DNA of 64,000 bases. It comes from Aliisedimentitalea scapharcae. GTDB taxonomy: Bacteria > Pseudomonadota > Alphaproteobacteria > Rhodobacterales > Rhodobacteraceae. Positions 60,894 to 64,000 of the stretch are shown here, in pieces; positions within the stretch are counted from its first letter, which is position 1; each line of letters opens with the position of its first letter. The stretch covers positions 1,860,001-1,924,000 of the forward strand of contig NZ_CP123584.1 in the NCBI RefSeq assembly GCF_045277565.1, given 5' to 3'. The position numbers were made by a program, and so were the translations under genes. The notes below the pieces were generated by a model. That model had not been told where the DNA came from, ran no database searches, and saw only the letters and a program-made list of their open reading frames with translations.

Positions 60894-61912
60894 TGACGGG
60901 CCGCCGCCCGATATCTGCGGGCATAGTCCCCTCGGTTGCGGACAAACCAGACAGGTTGTTCGGGCTGCCACCAAAGCCGGGTCAAAGCCTCTGGCGGATA
61001 GGAGGCGCGAAAAAACGCACGCATGTCACCGGGCATGAGATCAGCGGCTCCTTTGGCACAGGGATTGACGCCCAATGCGCTGGCATAAAGGGCGCTGCCC
61101 TTGGGGGTATTCACCCAAGCGATCCAATCCTGGCCAAGCCCGGCATCCGCTGTCGCGCCCAGCACAAAATTCTGAAGATAACAGTTGGCCCCCTCAATCG
61201 GGGCAACAAAGCGATAGGGGAGGTTTTCGCGGTATAATTGGGCCATCGTGGAGTCCCAGCTATAGCCAATCAGGCAATCGCCGGATCGAAAGGCGTCTGT
61301 GCCTTCTTCTTCACTGAACCAGAAGCGCGCGACATGGTGGGCGCGGTCAGTCAGGAATGCGCCGATGACATCATAATTGGCGATCATTCTGGCTTCGCTG
61401 CGATAAGAGTCGTCAAAGGGAAACGGCAGCTTTCCAGCGGCCTCGAGCGCGCGCCCGGCAGCAACAAACGCGGTGTCTTCGCGCATTGCAAGACGACCAG
61501 CATGAACAGGGTCAAACAGATCAATCAAACACAGGGTATCGGCACCCGGCGGAACGTGGTCCCTGTGGATCCCGACGCCTGCGCCGCCCCAGATATTGGG
61601 AGAGCCCATGCGGTTGCCATCAATGATCGTATGAGCATCGGCGTGAAAGGCCGGGTCTATCCTGTCATACCCGATACGGGCGTCATCCAGTGCCGCGATG
61701 AGCCCACTGTTGAGCCAGCTGACCAAGCGATCCGTCGTTGGACAGGCAATGTCAAACGCCTGTTTTTGGGCCAGTGCATGCATGTCGTCCTGATTGCGAA
61801 CACCCTGGAACGACACCGAGATGCCAGTATCCTGACGAAAGCTGTCAAAGGCAGTCTGCAAGCCGGCGTCATAACCGGCCCACCCCAGAATTTTCAACAT
61901 GTCTTCAAACAC
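60890..61912 (-). CDS. Periplasmic-binding-protein homologue without signal peptide
   Basis: A 340-residue PotD/SBP_bac_8-type protein (ISVSFQGVRNQDDMHALAQKQ, GSPNIWGGAGVGIHRDHVPP, GYSWDSTMAQLYRENLPYRFVAPIEGANCYLQNFVLG). The GTG at 61912 (or ATG 61900) is the first start after an in-frame stop, so no signal peptide can be encoded. It thus probably acts in the cytoplasm or is non-functional as a transporter receptor. No permease is near. It leads a minus-strand operon with the MBL hydrolase and sulfatase. Confidence 0.8.
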   Translation of the reverse strand: MFEDMLKILGWAGYDAGLQTAFDSFRQDTGISVSFQGVRNQDDMHALAQKQAFDIACPTTDRLVSWLNSGLIAALDDARIGYDRIDPAFHADAHTIIDGNRMGSPNIWGGAGVGIHRDHVPPGADTLCLIDLFDPVHAGRLAMREDTAFVAAGRALEAAGKLPFPFDDSYRSEARMIANYDVIGAFLTDRAHHVARFWFSEEEGTDAFRSGDCLIGYSWDSTMAQLYRENLPYRFVAPIEGANCYLQNFVLGATADAGLGQDWIAWVNTPKGSALYASALGVNPCAKGAADLMPGDMRAFFRASYPPEALTRLWWQPEQPVWFVRNRGDYARRYRAAARQ

Positions 61913-61997
61913 TCCACAGATTTTGCTCCCTTCAGGATTGCAGAATTAGGAGGAGTGGTTATCAGTAATACTGCCAAAATTATTCGAGATCCGGACA

Positions 61998-62948
61998 ATG
62001 ACAGATGCGCCCCGTGCCGTCTTTGCAATCCACGAAGGGTTTTCCCTGTTCGGTTATGGAGTCGCGCGTGATCTTATCCGTATGGCGGCCGATACGTCCG
62101 AGACCGTGAAGTTGGATGTGGTAACGGCCTCGGCCACGACCGGGCCTGTTCACAGTTCTTGCGGGGCCGCAGTTGTTGCCGATTGTGACCTGTCAGCGTT
62201 ACCCCGCGCGCAGTATGCGTTTGTCTGTTCGTCGCGCGAACAACGCCCTGACGATATTGACGAGACGTTGGTGCAGGGGCTGCGCCATTGTCACCGGCAC
62301 GGGGGCTGGGTCATCGGTCTTGGCACCGGGGTTTCCGCTCTTGCTCAGGCTGGATTGCTGAGCGACCGGCGCGCTGCGGCGCATCCGGCGCAATTGCCCG
62401 TGTTGCAGGCGACTTTTCCCAGCACGACGTTCACGCTTGATCCCTATGTCCTAGATCAGCGGACAGCCACCACTGTCGGAGGCGACGCAGTGACCGACAT
62501 GATGCTGGAATTGTTGACCCAAAGCTTTGACACCGCGATAGCCGAAACCGTACGGCGCGCAGTCATGCTGAAGCCGCAGCGATCAGGTTCACTCTTGGTT
62601 TCGGTCGGGTTGCAATGTTCCATTGAGGAGCTGGATCCCAGATTGAGCCGTTACATCCAGATTGTGGAACACGCCATTTCCGCGCCAATGCCGCTGGAAC
62701 ACATTGGCCGCGCCATTGCGGTATCGCCGCGCACGCTGACCCGGCTGACACATCAATCGTTTGGCTGTGCGCCTGGTGAGTTGTCCAGCAGAATCAGATT
62801 GAGCTATGCGGCGGATCTGTTGAGAACGACGTCCAAGCCGCTTTCGGACATCGCCGAAATCAGCGGGTATCGCAGCACGGCCCATTTTTCGGAGGCTTTC
62901 CATAAACGTTTTTTGGTGAGGCCCGGCAAGTTTAGGTCAGAGAGATAA
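61998..62948 (+). CDS. GlxA-type AraC regulator
   Basis: A 316-residue regulator with an N-terminal DJ-1/PfpI-like domain and a C-terminal AraC HTH pair (MPLEHIGRAIAVSPRTLTRLTHQSFGCAPGE and PLSDIAEISGYRSTAHFSEAFHKRF). It starts 85 bp from the divergent sulfatase operon and is likely its regulator; a methylated amine or sulfated choline may be its effector. Confidence 0.88.
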   Translation: MTDAPRAVFAIHEGFSLFGYGVARDLIRMAADTSETVKLDVVTASATTGPVHSSCGAAVVADCDLSALPRAQYAFVCSSREQRPDDIDETLVQGLRHCHRHGGWVIGLGTGVSALAQAGLLSDRRAAAHPAQLPVLQATFPSTTFTLDPYVLDQRTATTVGGDAVTDMMLELLTQSFDTAIAETVRRAVMLKPQRSGSLLVSVGLQCSIEELDPRLSRYIQIVEHAISAPMPLEHIGRAIAVSPRTLTRLTHQSFGCAPGELSSRIRLSYAADLLRTTSKPLSDIAEISGYRSTAHFSEAFHKRFLVRPGKFRSER

Positions 62949-63186
62949 AAACCCCCTTTTGCGTAGATCTTTCCGGCATGTTCGATGTCGGGATCCTGTG
63001 CCGCGGGCAGGCGGACGACCCGCACAGCGCGCCATCGCGAAGAAGATCGTACAAGAACACCAGGTCGCACAGGCCGTCCACAGACAGATCGCCGGGGATT
63101 CAGTTGGGGATTCAACGGTGACCCTTTCGGGTGGTTGTGGTATTGACGCGCCTTATTTGAGACCACAGCTGGACGCCATCGCTGCC

Positions 63187-64000
63187 ATGAACATCAAGCA
63201 ACTCAAAACCCTTTTGGCCGTGGTCGAACACAAATCCTTTGCGGCGGCGGGGGATCGTCTGGGGCTGTCTCATTCGGCGGTGAGTTTGCAGATCAAGGCG
63301 ATGGAAGACGAATTGGGCGTATTGTTGTTTGACCGGATCAAACGGCCTCCGGTGCCGACGGCCCGTGGGCGTGCGCTGGCGGAACATGCGCAAAAGACTC
63401 TGGCGCTGTTTGATGCATCCGCTTCGGTGGCGCGCGGGGAATTGGTGCGCGACAAGCTGACAATTGGTGCGGTTCCGACTGTGCTGGCGAGCTTTCTGCC
63501 CGCTGGCATCAAAGTGCTGCAAGCCCAATACCCAGCGCTTGAAATCACGCTCAGGAGCGGCAGTTCGTCGGGGCTGGCGGCACGGCTGGCAGAGGGGGAT
63601 CTGGACGTCGCCATCTGTACAAAGCCGCTCAACCCCATTCCGGGACTGGATTGGCACGCGATCGCGACCGAGCCCTTTGTTGTGATCGCCCCGGCCCATG
63701 CCGAGGGCGATGATTGGCGCGACCTGTTGCAAGATCATCCGTTCATCTGGTTCAACCGCAAGACCTGGGCGGGGCAAAGCATCGAAGAAGAACTGAAGGC
63801 ACAGAAGATCAACGTGAGAGGCGCGATGGAAATCGATTCCCTTGAAGCGATCTCAAATCTGGTCAGCGAAGGGTTGGGTGTTGCCATCGTTCCGATCTGC
63901 AAGGGCAGGCGCGCCTTTTCAAATCGCATTCGGCATCTGCCCTTTGGAGACCCGCAGTTCAGCCGCGAGATCGGGGCTTTTACCATCACTGACGGGCGCT
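63187..64000 (+). CDS. LysR-family regulator (partial, cut by window end)
   Basis: The reading frame from ATG 63187 is open to the end of the window (271 codons). It begins MNIKQLKTLLAVVEHKSFAAAGDRLGLSHSAVSLQIKAMEDELGVLLFDRIKR, the standard LysR winged helix, followed by an effector domain (LTIGAVPTVLASFLPAGIKVL...). The stop codon is outside. No partner gene is visible. The 238 bp before it hold no credible gene. Confidence 0.9.
   Translation, partial: MNIKQLKTLLAVVEHKSFAAAGDRLGLSHSAVSLQIKAMEDELGVLLFDRIKRPPVPTARGRALAEHAQKTLALFDASASVARGELVRDKLTIGAVPTVLASFLPAGIKVLQAQYPALEITLRSGSSSGLAARLAEGDLDVAICTKPLNPIPGLDWHAIATEPFVVIAPAHAEGDDWRDLLQDHPFIWFNRKTWAGQSIEEELKAQKINVRGAMEIDSLEAISNLVSEGLGVAIVPICKGRRAFSNRIRHLPFGDPQFSREIGAFTITDGR

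Noticed and set aside
62949..63186. Possible remnant coding sequence before the last LysR gene
   Set aside because: Short open stretches in several frames without domain or ribosome site; I could not assign any.

Overview
The window is about 64 kb of GC-rich, densely packed DNA. Gene content and gene order point to an alphaproteobacterium of the order Rhodobacterales, probably a marine Roseobacter-type organism. The evidence is a RutR-type regulator beside a reductive pyrimidine-degradation operon, a TRAP transporter, an MttB-superfamily methyltransferase, a GcvT-fused dimethylglycine-dehydrogenase-like enzyme, carnitine-type dioxygenases and a choline-sulfatase-like enzyme. The species cannot be fixed from sequence reading alone. 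I see no rRNA, tRNA, CRISPR array, prophage or insertion sequence. The closing gene (63187 to the end) is cut by the window edge.

Left part (1-9.1 kb): reductive pyrimidine/hydantoin catabolism. preA, rutR (opposite strand), an N-carbamoyl-beta-alanine amidohydrolase, dihydropyrimidinase, and an ABC transporter of the NMT1/ThiY type. A perfect inverted repeat that matches the RutR operator lies between rutR and the amidohydrolase. 9.1-13.2 kb is mixed: a sulfotransferase, an orphan tungstate-binding protein (TupA), a DUF6494 protein coupled to the Fe-S carrier Mrp/ApbC, and a flavin reductase. 13.3-22.3 kb, all on the minus strand, is the acetate module: acs, a second-type adenylate kinase, DUF4212 plus an acetate-type symporter, a cNMP/CBS/DUF294 signalling protein, a small membrane protein and a membrane-anchored DnaQ-like exonuclease.

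Middle part (22.9-45.8 kb): a TRAP transporter with a ThpR-like gene, then a minus-strand operon of MmgE/PrpD, a D-2-hydroxyacid dehydrogenase and an MttB-like methyltransferase, facing a LysR gene. Next come a GcvT-fused FAD oxidoreductase and a class V aminotransferase. A divergent AraC gene and a seven-gene plus-strand operon follow: hydantoinase B and A plus a complete branched-chain-type ABC transporter. The divergent promoter carries three-plus copies of a 22-bp tandem repeat, probably the AraC binding sites.

Right part (46-64 kb): two gene groups built around gamma-butyrobetaine-hydroxylase-like dioxygenases. One also has an NDP-forming acyl-CoA synthetase and an enoyl-CoA hydratase, the other an isopropylmalate-dehydrogenase-like enzyme. 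Then comes an iron/cobalamin-type ABC importer preceded by a DUF2946 ORF with a CxxC motif and a C-terminal RAPP, which closely resembles the copper-responsive upstream ORF CruR of Bordetella. Last is an operon of a signal-peptide-less binding-protein homologue, a metallo-beta-lactamase-fold enzyme and a choline-sulfatase-like sulfatase, with a divergent GlxA/AraC regulator. Overall this is a catabolic region for pyrimidines, hydantoins, acetate and quaternary/methylated amines, with many local regulators. The most unusual features are the CruR-like leader, the AraC iterons, the zinc-less dioxygenase paralogue and two small translationally coupled ORFs.
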